Position numbers and translations under genes: made by a program. A stretch of 45,996 nucleotides of DNA from a virus. Shown in pieces: positions 13,077 to 20,645 of this stretch (its first letter is position 1; the number at the start of each line of letters is the position of its first letter). Under the pieces are notes generated by a model. It was given only the letters and a program-made list of their open reading frames with translations, was not told the origin of the DNA and ran no database searches. The stretch covers positions 1 to 45,996 of IMG/VR virus record IMGVR_UViG_3300025122_000030, one strand, 5' to 3'.

Positions 13077-14651
13077 TTACTCCGTTTGTATAATCCCAAA
13101 GTTTGTGGTAATCAAAGTGCCGGCGCAACTCGCAGCATTCTGTAGTGCTGTGCGCGTAACTTTGATGGGATCAATAATACCAATTTTATAACAATCTACT
13201 AGCTCTGAGGTTCTAAAATCCCAGGCCTGTGTCTTATCGGATTGAAGAATTTCTTGAATAATGAGATCGGCTGACTCGCCGGCATTTAATGCCATTTGGC
13301 GGAGGGGGGCGCTGCATGCCTCTTTTACAATAGAAATTCCCAATGCCTGATCACTGTTATCCAGAGATGACAGCTTAATGTTTGCTGCAGCACGTAGTAA
13401 CGCTGTACCACCGCCGGGCACTATTCCCTCTTCTTGTGCAGAGTTTACTGCCTCTAGCGCATCTTCAATGCGATGTTTTTTCTCGGTCATTTCAACTTCT
13501 GTTGCGCCGCCGACGCGGATGACACCGACCCCGGAGGCCAGTCTTACAATACGGTCTTGGATTTTTTCGGCGTCAGAAATTGATTCAGTTTCCTTAATCG
13601 CGTTTTTAAAACGAGTGATTCTCTCTTCAACTAATTCAAAATTAGCATTACCACCAACAATGGTTGTACTATATTTATTACTCTCGATAAAATTTGCACT
13701 ACCAAGATCGGTTAATTTTACATCTTCTAGTTTCTGACCGCTTTCTCGCGTCACAAAAGTTGCGCCCACCGACAACGCCAAGTCGTCTAAAATACTGCGT
13801 CTCTCTTCTCCATAGTAGGGTGCCTTGATGGCTGCGATCTTTAATGTTCCGCGCAGGGCGTTCATAATCATAGCAGCGAGGGCTTGGCCTTCTACTTCTT
13901 CAGCAACAATAATAAGCGCCCTTCCTTCGCGCGCCACCAATTCCAACAAAGGCAAAATAGGCTCGACCGACGATATCTTATGGTCGGTTACAAAAATCAA
14001 CGGCTCTTCGTGATGCATCATAGATCGACGCTCATCGGTTATAAACGCACCAGCGCAATAACCAATGGGCAACTTAAATCCTTCGGTAATATCTAAGGAA
14101 GTTTCGAGGGATCGCGATTCTTCAATTGCGATTGAGCCATCTTGCCCAACCTTGTCAACTGCCATCGCTATAAGCTCGCCTATTATCAAATCATTATTTG
14201 CAGAGATGCTCGCAATGTGTGTGATCTCCTCGGTGCTGGTAATGGGTGTTGACATGTCAGTCAACTCTTTAACCACCATTTTAACAGCAGCGTCGATGCC
14301 GCGCTGTAATTCAATGGGCGATACTCCAGACGCTATGTAACGCTGCGCTTCTAATAATATGGCGCGCGCTAATACTGTGGCCGTTGTCGTTCCATCTCCA
14401 GCATCGCTATTGGTTTGAACTGCCGCCTGTTTAATAATCTCTGCTGCCGCGTTCTCAAATGGATCGTCTAACGCAACAAAGTGCGCGACGGTTACACCGT
14501 CTTTTGTAATGAAAGGAGTCTGTCCCTTTTCTTGTAGAAGAACGTTTCTGCCGCGTGGTCCTAGTGTGGAGGCCACATTGTCGGCCAGTGTGTTAACACC
14601 GTTCATAATCTTCTGCTGTAATTCTCTCTGGCTGTCGTAAGCTCTGCTCAA
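13077..14651 (-). CDS. groEL: GroEL-family chaperonin (60 kDa)
   Basis: 524 residues, full-length relative to bacterial GroEL (about 548). It folds proteins in an ATP-driven double ring. Visible signatures: TLGPRGRNV (29-37), KDGVTVA (50-56), GDGTTTATVLARAI with the ATP-binding Asp at 86, the catalytic Asp of RIEDAL, and EEGIVPGGGTALL near the end. It starts at TTG 14651 (SD GAGG); no ATG lies near, and alignment of the N terminus with GroEL supports this start. The hydrophobic GGM repeat tail is missing: the protein ends LITTNFGIIQTE. A perfect promoter lies 21 bp upstream. A GroES-like gene lies 16 kb away at 30846-31127. Phage GroELs are known from a few large phages; the usual client is inferred to be a capsid or other phage protein. 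Confidence 0.95.
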   Translation of the reverse strand: MSRAYDSQRELQQKIMNGVNTLADNVASTLGPRGRNVLLQEKGQTPFITKDGVTVAHFVALDDPFENAAAEIIKQAAVQTNSDAGDGTTTATVLARAILLEAQRYIASGVSPIELQRGIDAAVKMVVKELTDMSTPITSTEEITHIASISANNDLIIGELIAMAVDKVGQDGSIAIEESRSLETSLDITEGFKLPIGYCAGAFITDERRSMMHHEEPLIFVTDHKISSVEPILPLLELVAREGRALIIVAEEVEGQALAAMIMNALRGTLKIAAIKAPYYGEERRSILDDLALSVGATFVTRESGQKLEDVKLTDLGSANFIESNKYSTTIVGGNANFELVEERITRFKNAIKETESISDAEKIQDRIVRLASGVGVIRVGGATEVEMTEKKHRIEDALEAVNSAQEEGIVPGGGTALLRAAANIKLSSLDNSDQALGISIVKEACSAPLRQMALNAGESADLIIQEILQSDKTQAWDFRTSELVDCYKIGIIDPIKVTRTALQNAASCAGTLITTNFGIIQTE

Positions 14652-14671
14652 GTCACACCTCTATATAATAC

Positions 14672-14700
14672 ATTATAACCTCTTAACAAAGCTATGTCAA
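14672..14700 (-). promoter_or_regulatory. Sigma-70 consensus promoter for groEL, perfect match
   Basis: TTGACA (14695-14700), 17 bp, TATAAT (14672-14677). The -35 overlaps the TGA stop of the upstream gene. Twelve of twelve hexamer bases match the consensus. Predicted start about 14665, a leader of some 14 nt before the TTG start codon. Confidence 0.85.
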
Positions 14701-16178
14701 GTCTTAATAACAGTATTTACTTCATTTTTCAGAATGTCGGCATCTTTCTTGGCTTGCAGTCCGATTGCTTTTCTATTCTGATCTTTAGCACCAATAAAAT
14801 ATTTATTAATGTTCTCGGATAAATCGCCCAGGGCGTTAAAGATTGCGACGATACTTCCGTTGAGGCTCTGGGTATATTCCTCGGCCTTTGTTTTTAGTAA
14901 TTCTGGATTTAGATCCAAGGTGCCCTTATAAGATTTTGAACCATCGGGGTTCGTGAGGTTTCTATACACAGTAGGGCTAATTGACCACTGCGCTCCTCCA
15001 ACGACCTTGCTGCCATACCCCTTTGTATCTTTTAAGGCTGCAAACACTTGCCGACTAATATCAGCTTCGGAAGAAAATTCACCTCTAATTCGTTCGTACT
15101 CTTCGGCCGAAAAAAGTTTAGCAGAAGCGACGTCTTGGGTGGCTGTTGGCTTATAGCGCAACACCTCCGTTCCTCTCGGTATTTTGGTGCCAACTTCAAT
15201 GTCCCCTCCGTCAATAGTTTTGAAGTGGGGCATATTTCTCGCTTGTTTGGGCTTTTTAAGAAGACGCTGGGTCATCTGCTGTGTCAGAGTTTCCGGCTCG
15301 TAAGTAAAAACGGGTATCTGTTTTGGCGCGCCAATGAGATTTAAGAAATTCTCGCGAGTAATGGTAAATTCATAAAAGTCTAATTTACCGTTCCAGCCTT
15401 TCGTGCCTTTGTCGGCGTCCTTAATGACGATTAGATAAACTATAGAATCAGATTTTCGTTGCGGTGCGGGATCCAAAAAGAAGTCCACAAGGTTTTTATA
15501 AGAACCATGAACAATGCCCCCCTTTCTAAGAACCTTAAGGCTATAGGGAACAATGGCAAAATCCTCTTCGGATAGCTCCCCGTCTTCTTTACCGCGTGAT
15601 CGCTGCAACTGTATACGAAGCTGATTATCTTCAATCGGAAGCGAACCGGTCGCACCAACATCTTCGGGGTCATCAACCTGAATGGAAGTGCCTCCGAATA
15701 GGGCTGCGAGGAAAGCTTCAAAAAGAAAGCCTGTAACAGACGCACCATAGTCACTAATGATACTGGCGAACGTATCGAGAAAGATCAGGTACGACATGAT
15801 CATAGCTATATCCCCCTCACCAGGAGGGGGTGCTTGCTGGTCTACGAAGGCTTTTACGCTTTGTATTTTGGCTTCGACAGTGGGGCCTTCAATGTTTCTC
15901 ATTAAAGATTCCATGATTTCTCGATCACCGTTTTCTGTTTTGCCCCAGAGTTCTGTAATTTTAATGACGGGCCTCCTGATAACGGTCACATCCTCGGATC
16001 GGGTGCTTTCCTCCGTTGGGTCGTTTTGTTCTGCTTCTGCTAATGCATAACCAGTCGATGAAAAATTACCAATTGCATCCATCGCCTCTTCAATCATTTC
16101 CAACAAGGACGTTGGATCTATAACCTCTTTGAGGGTCTTGTCATATTCTTCTTTTAAAATCTCGCGCAAATCCGACAT
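14697..16178 (-). CDS. Hypothetical protein, probably virion-associated, 493 aa
   Basis: Start set at ATG 16178 (MSDLREILKEEYDKTL), with GAGGGAAC before it; an ATG five codons earlier overlaps the ClpP stop. The first residues match the L-R-x-I-(L/I)-(K/R)-E-E pattern seen at the start of several structural or packaged marine-phage proteins. A hydrophobic helical stretch (IAMIMSYLIFLDTFASII) is at about 120-140 and an alanine-rich GFLFEAFLAALFGG follows; the C-terminal half is mixed, with LKDTKGYGSKVVGGAQWSIS. I do not recognise a domain. Neighbours (ClpP-like protease, groEL) suggest virion assembly. Confidence 0.65.
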   Translation of the reverse strand: MSDLREILKEEYDKTLKEVIDPTSLLEMIEEAMDAIGNFSSTGYALAEAEQNDPTEESTRSEDVTVIRRPVIKITELWGKTENGDREIMESLMRNIEGPTVEAKIQSVKAFVDQQAPPPGEGDIAMIMSYLIFLDTFASIISDYGASVTGFLFEAFLAALFGGTSIQVDDPEDVGATGSLPIEDNQLRIQLQRSRGKEDGELSEEDFAIVPYSLKVLRKGGIVHGSYKNLVDFFLDPAPQRKSDSIVYLIVIKDADKGTKGWNGKLDFYEFTITRENFLNLIGAPKQIPVFTYEPETLTQQMTQRLLKKPKQARNMPHFKTIDGGDIEVGTKIPRGTEVLRYKPTATQDVASAKLFSAEEYERIRGEFSSEADISRQVFAALKDTKGYGSKVVGGAQWSISPTVYRNLTNPDGSKSYKGTLDLNPELLKTKAEEYTQSLNGSIVAIFNALGDLSENINKYFIGAKDQNRKAIGLQAKKDADILKNEVNTVIKT

Positions 16179-16189
16179 ACTTTGTTCCC

Positions 16190-16846
16190 TCATATAATAA
16201 TGTCTGCAATACCTAGTTCGACTGCTTCTTCTGCTGATAAATAGACATTAACTTTTCGTTCGAGCATCTTTTTCAGTCTTGATTTTGTCATTTTTGTTTC
16301 TGCCACCAAACAATCTGAGTACATTTCTTGCAATTGTTCGATTGCTTCCATTTCATTTAACATGTTGTGCAGGTTTCCCTGGTTGCCTCCCATAACAGTG
16401 TGAAGCATGATTCTGCAGTTTTTTGCAATCTGTCTTTGGCCCTTTGTTCCGGCTGCTAAAAGCAAAACGCCGGCCGACATAACTTTGCCCAATCCGATTG
16501 TATGAATCTCAGTATCTTCTCTGATAATCCTCATTGTATCATAAAGCGCGAACATATCGTCAGCGGATCCTCCATAGGTTGAAAGATAAAACTTAATGGG
16601 CTTCTTGTCTTCTTCCTTTTCTTTTAATTTATTAACCTCGTTCAAATATAAAAAAGCGTGAACCAAATCTGCAATTTTTTCTTCTACTACGTCCGCAAAA
16701 AGGCCGATCATATTTAACTCGGGCTCTTCGGTGTCGTCCTTCTCCTTTAATATCGAGGGATCAAATAATATTATTTTCTTGTCTTCCTCTTCTTCATCCT
16801 TGTTGGTGATGAAGTTGGTTAGCGCGCTCTTGATTTTGTCAATCAT
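16190..16846 (-). CDS. ClpP-like serine protease (first copy)
   Basis: 218 residues, close to ClpP (about 195-207) with an acidic N-terminal extension (residues 13-40). ClpP fold motifs in order: FYLSTYGGSADDMFALYDTM (the S-x-G-G strand-helix), nucleophile Ser124 in GKVMSAGVLLLAAG, His149 in RIMLHTV, and VYLSAEEAVELGIAD at the end. The usual catalytic Asp is not obvious in ERKVNVYLSAEEA, where ClpP has D-T-D-R-D. No Clp ATPase is encoded in the window. Possible roles: working with host ClpX/A, or a prohead-type protease, since it lies among probable virion genes. SD AAGGAG. Confidence 0.8.
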   Translation of the reverse strand: MIDKIKSALTNFITNKDEEEEDKKIILFDPSILKEKDDTEEPELNMIGLFADVVEEKIADLVHAFLYLNEVNKLKEKEEDKKPIKFYLSTYGGSADDMFALYDTMRIIREDTEIHTIGLGKVMSAGVLLLAAGTKGQRQIAKNCRIMLHTVMGGNQGNLHNMLNEMEAIEQLQEMYSDCLVAETKMTKSRLKKMLERKVNVYLSAEEAVELGIADIII

Positions 16847-17253
16847 TATTGCTCCTTGTCGATTGAAAGAAATTGTGCCACAAATTCCTTGTGCTTGTTT
16901 AAGTATAACATACTAGAGTCCCAATCGTCAAACTCTAATAATGGTTTAAAAGATTTTGAGTGACACTCGACTATTTCAGTGATGGCTTTTTGTTTATAGA
17001 TGGCAAGCTCATCTTCGTGCCGATGGATAAACGCCATGATATTATGGGAACTTTCTTTGGAGTCCCGCATTTTTTCTGCGCGATATATTTTTGAGTAAGC
17101 ATAATGTTCAATGCCTCTCACAATAATTCCCAAGCTTATTAATTGAGAAGTCTTAATTAATCGAAAGCTGCTTCGAGTGGCGTTTAAAAAATAAAACGTC
17201 TTGCATGTAAAGTATCCAAATAAATAGGCTAGCACACATAGGGCCCATTCCAT
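16846..17253 (-). CDS. Membrane-anchored hypothetical protein, 135 aa
   Basis: One N-terminal hydrophobic helix (residues 1-24, WALCVLAYLFGYFTCKTFYF) followed by a cytoplasmic, mixed-charge helical domain with several His (SSHNIMAFIHRHEDELAIYK). Start ATG 17253 has AGGTGA before it. The stop shares a base with the ClpP start region and a promoter lies within its 3' end. Function unknown. Confidence 0.65.
   Translation of the reverse strand: MEWALCVLAYLFGYFTCKTFYFLNATRSSFRLIKTSQLISLGIIVRGIEHYAYSKIYRAEKMRDSKESSHNIMAFIHRHEDELAIYKQKAITEIVECHSKSFKPLLEFDDWDSSMLYLNKHKEFVAQFLSIDKEQ
16902..16931 (-). promoter_or_regulatory. Possible internal promoter for the first ClpP-like gene
   Basis: TTGACG (16926-16931), 18 bp, TATACT (16902-16907) with TGT before the -10, inside the 3' end of the 16846-17253 gene. 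Weaker than the others because of one mismatch in each hexamer and an 18-bp spacer. Confidence 0.5.
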
Positions 17254-17273
17254 ATAATCACCTTTAAAAAAAT

Positions 17274-17302
17274 AACCATCAGAGAGAAAGTCACTGATGG
17301 TT
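17274..17302 (-). terminator. Intrinsic-terminator-like hairpin abutting a promoter
   Basis: Arms CTGATGGTT and AACCATCAG (17294-17302 and 17274-17282) form a 9-bp stem with an 11-nt loop, followed on the minus strand by TTATTTTTTT. It would end transcripts coming from the gene at 17333-18109. The stem is moderately AT-rich, so efficiency is uncertain. The promoter at 17303-17331 lies just upstream, with its start point inside the left arm. Confidence 0.6.
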
Positions 17303-17331
17303 ATTATAATCGCTCGCTGTTACTTTGTCAA
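17303..17331 (-). promoter_or_regulatory. Sigma-70 consensus promoter, perfect match, next to a terminator hairpin
   Basis: TTGACA (17326-17331), 17 bp, TATAAT (17303-17308) on the minus strand; the -35 lies one base from the stop codon of 17333-18109. The predicted start (about 17296) falls inside the left arm of the terminator hairpin, so its transcript would lack part of the stem. Drives 16846-17253 and the ClpP-like gene. Confidence 0.85.
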
Positions 17332-17332
17332 G

Positions 17333-18109
17333 TTATTTCTTTGCAGTGAGTCTCGCAAAAATTCTTTCAGCTAATTGATCGCTTACTTCTTCGCGCTGCT
17401 TTTCGGCAACTAAGCGCGCAGCAACACGACGGGCAACCTCAGCGACGATGGCGTCCTGTTGTTCGGCTACCTCTTTCGCTTTGTCTTTTCCAAAAAACTC
17501 CTCTTCGGGGTCGTATTCGGGATCTCCGGGGCCTTTGGCCTTTTTAGATTGCTTGCGGCCGGATGCGAAGCTTGGCTTATCTGCTGTCGCAGATTGGGCT
17601 GCAGCGCCACCGACGACAGGACGGCGGCCTTCTTCTTCGATTTCTTGGCCTTCTTGATAGCCGCGCATTCCTGGCTCTTCTTCGACATCTAATTCAGCGC
17701 CCATCTCTTCGGGCGGACCTTCCTCTCCGGGCATACCGGGCTCTTCCATATCCATTTCTACATCAGCATCCACTTCGAGTTCTTCACCTCCTTCCACAGA
17801 TGCATCGACGCCAAGACGGTCAGCAAGGAGATCAACTAAATCGCCAAGCAATTCTTCTCGTGCCTCTTCGGGGATATCCAAAAGAGGATCGCCCTCGTCT
17901 TCAAGGTCGCCCTCTTCGGGCTCCATTCCCATATCCATCTCGGGAGGCATTTCGTCTCCTCCTTCGGGTGCGGGAGGACCTTCTTCCACATCCAGATCCA
18001 TTTCCATTTCTGGTTGTTCACTTAAATAAGTTTCGGTGAGGGGTGTTAGATTCGCAAGCTTCATAAAATGCCGAATCTCGCCCTCTGTTAATAGTTTCTT
18101 ACGAGCCAT
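17333..18109 (-). CDS. Acidic low-complexity protein, likely scaffold or virion protein
   Basis: 258 residues. The N terminus (MARKKLLTEGEIRHFMKLAN) is basic and helical. Residues 30-170 are extremely rich in Glu, Asp, Met, Pro and Gly, with repeats such as EMEMDLDVEEGPP and DADVEMDMEEPG. A basic patch follows (GRKQSKKAKGPG), then a helical C-terminal end (IVAEVARRVAARLVAEK). Long acidic cores with helical ends are usual in phage scaffold and prohead-core proteins; that is the only basis for this suggestion. SD AAGGAG. Confidence 0.7.
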   Translation of the reverse strand: MARKKLLTEGEIRHFMKLANLTPLTETYLSEQPEMEMDLDVEEGPPAPEGGDEMPPEMDMGMEPEEGDLEDEGDPLLDIPEEAREELLGDLVDLLADRLGVDASVEGGEELEVDADVEMDMEEPGMPGEEGPPEEMGAELDVEEEPGMRGYQEGQEIEEEGRRPVVGGAAAQSATADKPSFASGRKQSKKAKGPGDPEYDPEEEFFGKDKAKEVAEQQDAIVAEVARRVAARLVAEKQREEVSDQLAERIFARLTAKK

Positions 18110-18190
18110 TTAAAATTCTCCTTAAGCCAAATTCTTGAACTCAAAAATAAATAGTAGGATCGTCCGTTAAACACCTAAAAAAACGTACAA

Positions 18191-18517
18191 TTAAAGTTCT
18201 GAGTGCTCTTCTGCAATGAGATCAAAGATGTCTATAACCTGCTGTTCGGAGAGTCCTAAGTCACTTAAGTTTTCTTTTCCGGTCTGCCTAAGTTTTTCAG
18301 ATTTAGCTACGCGGCTTTTAGATTGAGGCTTTACTTCGTTTATAAAACCATGAATCCGGTCGTCGCTTTCAATGTACCCCGTAATTAAATGTCGAAAGAA
18401 AGCGGCCTGCGATAAACCATCGTGCTTCAGTCTAATTAAAAGCTTTGCATGCCGATGGTCATTGTCAGTAAAAACAATTCGCTTTGTTAAATTGCCATAA
18501 TCTATTTCATTAGCCAT
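18191..18517 (-). CDS. Hypothetical protein, 108 aa
   Basis: Start set at ATG 18517, which shares a base with the upstream stop (TAATG) and follows AGGAAG. Begins MANEIDYGNLTKRIVFTDND. The segment LIRLKHDGLSQAAFFRHLIT resembles the helix-turn-helix of ribbon-helix-helix-type proteins, and the basic centre (KPQSKSRVAKSEKLRQTGK) would suit nucleic-acid binding. The C-terminal acidic tail ends DLIAEEHSEL. No firm family. An 81-bp gap downstream (18110-18190) holds no gene and no clear terminator. Confidence 0.6.
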   Translation of the reverse strand: MANEIDYGNLTKRIVFTDNDHRHAKLLIRLKHDGLSQAAFFRHLITGYIESDDRIHGFINEVKPQSKSRVAKSEKLRQTGKENLSDLGLSEQQVIDIFDLIAEEHSEL

Positions 18518-19542
18518 TACCACTTCCTGGTTGTAATATGCGTCTGGCTTTCTGATAAGCTTGAGGGCGTCTGTTCAATAAACGTTGCTTTAGATTGAAG
18601 CTCTTCGATTGACCTTGCGCCGCTATACGACAGGCCCGACCGAATCCCTCTTTCTATGTCCTCAAGAATAACGGCAGCTTTTCCGCCATAGGGAACACGG
18701 GATGCAATACCTTCTAGCGAAGAATATTTTCCGCGCCAGTCTGTCTGCGCCTCTTTGCTGGCCATTCCTCGATAGGATTTCCATACGCTACCGTTAGCTT
18801 CTCTAAAAATTTCTCCTGGCGCCTCAGCCGCACCTGCGAGCAGGGAGCCACACATTACTGCGTCGGCCCCCGCGGCGAGAGCTTTTACCATGTCGCCAGA
18901 ATTGCGCAAGCCGCCGTCAGCAATGATGGCTACGTCCCGATCTGTTTGCGCGCAATCTAAGATTGTTTGTAAGCCAGGAAGGCCATGGCCCGTTTGAATT
19001 CGCGTTGAGCAAATGGAGCCCCCGCCAATATTGCACCGCACAGAGCTAGCACCCCAATCAGAGAGATCGTTAATCGCCTCCAAGGTTGCAACGTTGCCTG
19101 CCATAATATGAATGTCGTAATCAAACATAGTGCGTAACTGTTGTAAGGCTGCCTTCATTAATATATGGTGCCCGTGGGCTACGTCTATGCAGATAAATGT
19201 TGCGCCGGCTTCAGTTGCTGCAATGGTGCGGTCAGTATAATCTCCCGTAACTCCAACAGCGGCACCAATATTAATCTCGCCGGCATTATCTGTTGCTATA
19301 GCAATATGGCGCGCTTGTTCTTCTATCGAATTATATCGATGAACAATGCCCGCGGCTCCCCTTTTGGCCAACTCTACAGCCATTGGTGCAGTGGTTACTG
19401 TGTCCATTGGGGATGAAAAAATTGGCGTTTGTAATATTAAACCATCGCCTAGGTCTGTAGAGATATCAATCTCCGAACGTGATTCGATATCGGAATATTG
19501 GGGTGACAATAATACATCGTCATATGAAATTGTTTTACGCAT
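18517..19542 (-). CDS. IMP dehydrogenase / GMP reductase family enzyme
   Basis: 341 residues of TIM-barrel, with start at ATG 19542 (TAATG overlap); the longer frame is not needed. Catalytic loop GGGSICSTR with Cys178, phosphate site IIADGGLRNSGDMVKALAAGAD, and flap YRGMASKEAQ then VPYGGKA. There is no CBS (Bateman) regulatory domain, so its length matches GMP reductase (about 347), but the flap (Y-R-G-M-A-S, V-P-Y) is like IMP dehydrogenase, while T-G-H-G after the loop is closer to GMP reductase. It acts on purine nucleotides, IMP to XMP or GMP to IMP. The missing CBS domain removes ATP/GTP feedback. Operon with the thioredoxin gene. Confidence 0.85.
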   Translation of the reverse strand: MRKTISYDDVLLSPQYSDIESRSEIDISTDLGDGLILQTPIFSSPMDTVTTAPMAVELAKRGAAGIVHRYNSIEEQARHIAIATDNAGEINIGAAVGVTGDYTDRTIAATEAGATFICIDVAHGHHILMKAALQQLRTMFDYDIHIMAGNVATLEAINDLSDWGASSVRCNIGGGSICSTRIQTGHGLPGLQTILDCAQTDRDVAIIADGGLRNSGDMVKALAAGADAVMCGSLLAGAAEAPGEIFREANGSVWKSYRGMASKEAQTDWRGKYSSLEGIASRVPYGGKAAVILEDIERGIRSGLSYSGARSIEELQSKATFIEQTPSSLSESQTHITTRKW

Positions 19543-19901
19543 TAGGCATAACTCTCGATGAAATTTTTGATATCGCTTCTCCGATACCATGTATCTTTGT
19601 GAGGTTTCTCCGGGTCGCTCAAGATTTTAACTTGGGTTTGCGGAGGGTCTGCAATCACCATTGCGATTGTGGGAACCCCATTAAACTTTAACTGTCTTTC
19701 AACCTCGGGATGGTCATCGATGTTGAATGCAAAAAAATAGACGCCTTCATAATCAGACGATATCTCTTCATAAAAATCCTTTAAAGCATGACAGTAGTGA
19801 CACTCATTAGAATAGAACTTAATCAAGCACGTAGCTGCTTCTCTGGTCTTGCCATCAAGCAAGTTGTTCAATGCCTTAATCGACAATCGTTGTACTGTCA
19901 T
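19542..19901 (-). CDS. Thioredoxin-like protein
   Basis: 119 residues, thioredoxin fold: a strand (CLIKFYS) leading into the redox site C-H-Y-C (Cys35 and Cys38 region, NECHYCHAL), the FAFNIDDHPEVERQLKFNGV segment equal to thioredoxin's V-D-x-x-x-x-x-x-x-x-Y-x-V, and the cis-proline VPTIAM. The site C-H-Y-C differs from the usual C-G-P-C. It may reduce the class II ribonucleotide reductase or the IMPDH-like enzyme. SD AAGGAG; overlaps the zinc protein gene upstream. Confidence 0.8.
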   Translation of the reverse strand: MTVQRLSIKALNNLLDGKTREAATCLIKFYSNECHYCHALKDFYEEISSDYEGVYFFAFNIDDHPEVERQLKFNGVPTIAMVIADPPQTQVKILSDPEKPHKDTWYRRSDIKNFIESYA

Positions 19902-20169
19902 CTTCTTGCTCCTTTTGTTTCATATATTCTGCGACCACTTTCTGCGCTTTGTCCCAGCAGTCCGGACAATAAAGACGTACTGTGTCTTTATCTTCTCTTA
20001 CAACTACGTTCCACGACTCTACCATGACTTTATCTTGCTTGTCAAACGGCTTTACACAGGCGTTACATTCGTCTGGTAGCTGGTTGAACTGGAAAATTTT
20101 TTCCGACAGATTTTTAGTGCTATCCTCCCCTAATTGTTTTTCCATTGCGCGCCGTTGTTTTCTATTCAT
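19876..20169 (-). CDS. Small zinc-ribbon-like protein, 97 aa
   Basis: Start placed at ATG 20169 (ATGA overlap with the methylase stop), giving MNRKQRRAMEKQLGE; the M-N-R-x-Q-R-R-A start is frequent in phage proteins. Two C-x-x-C pairs (CNAC and CPDC) about 34 residues apart may bind one zinc. The rest is charged, with a Lys/Glu/Gln C-terminal helix. Function unknown; possibly nucleic-acid or polymerase binding. Confidence 0.65.
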   Translation of the reverse strand: MNRKQRRAMEKQLGEDSTKNLSEKIFQFNQLPDECNACVKPFDKQDKVMVESWNVVVREDKDTVRLYCPDCWDKAQKVVAEYMKQKEQEDDSTTIVD

Positions 20170-20645
20170 CGGTTGATTCCCTCCACCCATCCGGGAATCA
20201 TTCTTTGTGTTCCATCAAAAACTACGACTGCAGATGGGAAGGGCGCCGAATTTTGACTGTCTCCAAATTTTAAGCGTCCTTTGACAAAGTGAATTTGAGC
20301 AGCCTTCATAACATATTCGTGCCAATACTTTGTGTCTGTTCGCGCTGGAATCAACATCACCACTTTAGTGTCTGCGTGCTGCGATTCTTCATATCCCTTT
20401 TTAATCCACGCATCAATGCCGCGGCCATATGGGGGGTTAACAAATACAGTATATCCTTCCCAACTTTTCTTCAAGCCATCTTCCATTGGTGTATAGAAGT
20501 TAGTGCACTTGGTATTATGCGGAGTGGCGCACGGATCTAAATCAAAAGGCCCAAATCTCCAATCTAATTTCTTAAAGAAATCATCGGGTGTTGCCCACTC
20601 TCCGCTTTTGCTTGAAAACATAACTACTTGTGTTGCTTTATCCAT
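20166..20645 (-). CDS. Phage-type DNA N6-adenine methyltransferase
   Basis: 159 residues, start at ATG 20645 (MDKATQVVMFSSKSGEW). It matches the phage Dam family that begins with S-x-x-x-x-E-W-x-T-P and D-x-x-(F/W): WATPDDFFKKLDWRFGPFDLDPCA is where the S-AdoMet pocket begins (FDLDPCA), and the catalytic motif N-P-P-Y-G is at VNPPYGRGID. VVMLIPARTDTKYWHE is the usual next strand. Likely methylates phage DNA against restriction or for regulation. Overlaps the second methyltransferase gene. Confidence 0.9.
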   Translation of the reverse strand: MDKATQVVMFSSKSGEWATPDDFFKKLDWRFGPFDLDPCATPHNTKCTNFYTPMEDGLKKSWEGYTVFVNPPYGRGIDAWIKKGYEESQHADTKVVMLIPARTDTKYWHEYVMKAAQIHFVKGRLKFGDSQNSAPFPSAVVVFDGTQRMIPGWVEGINR

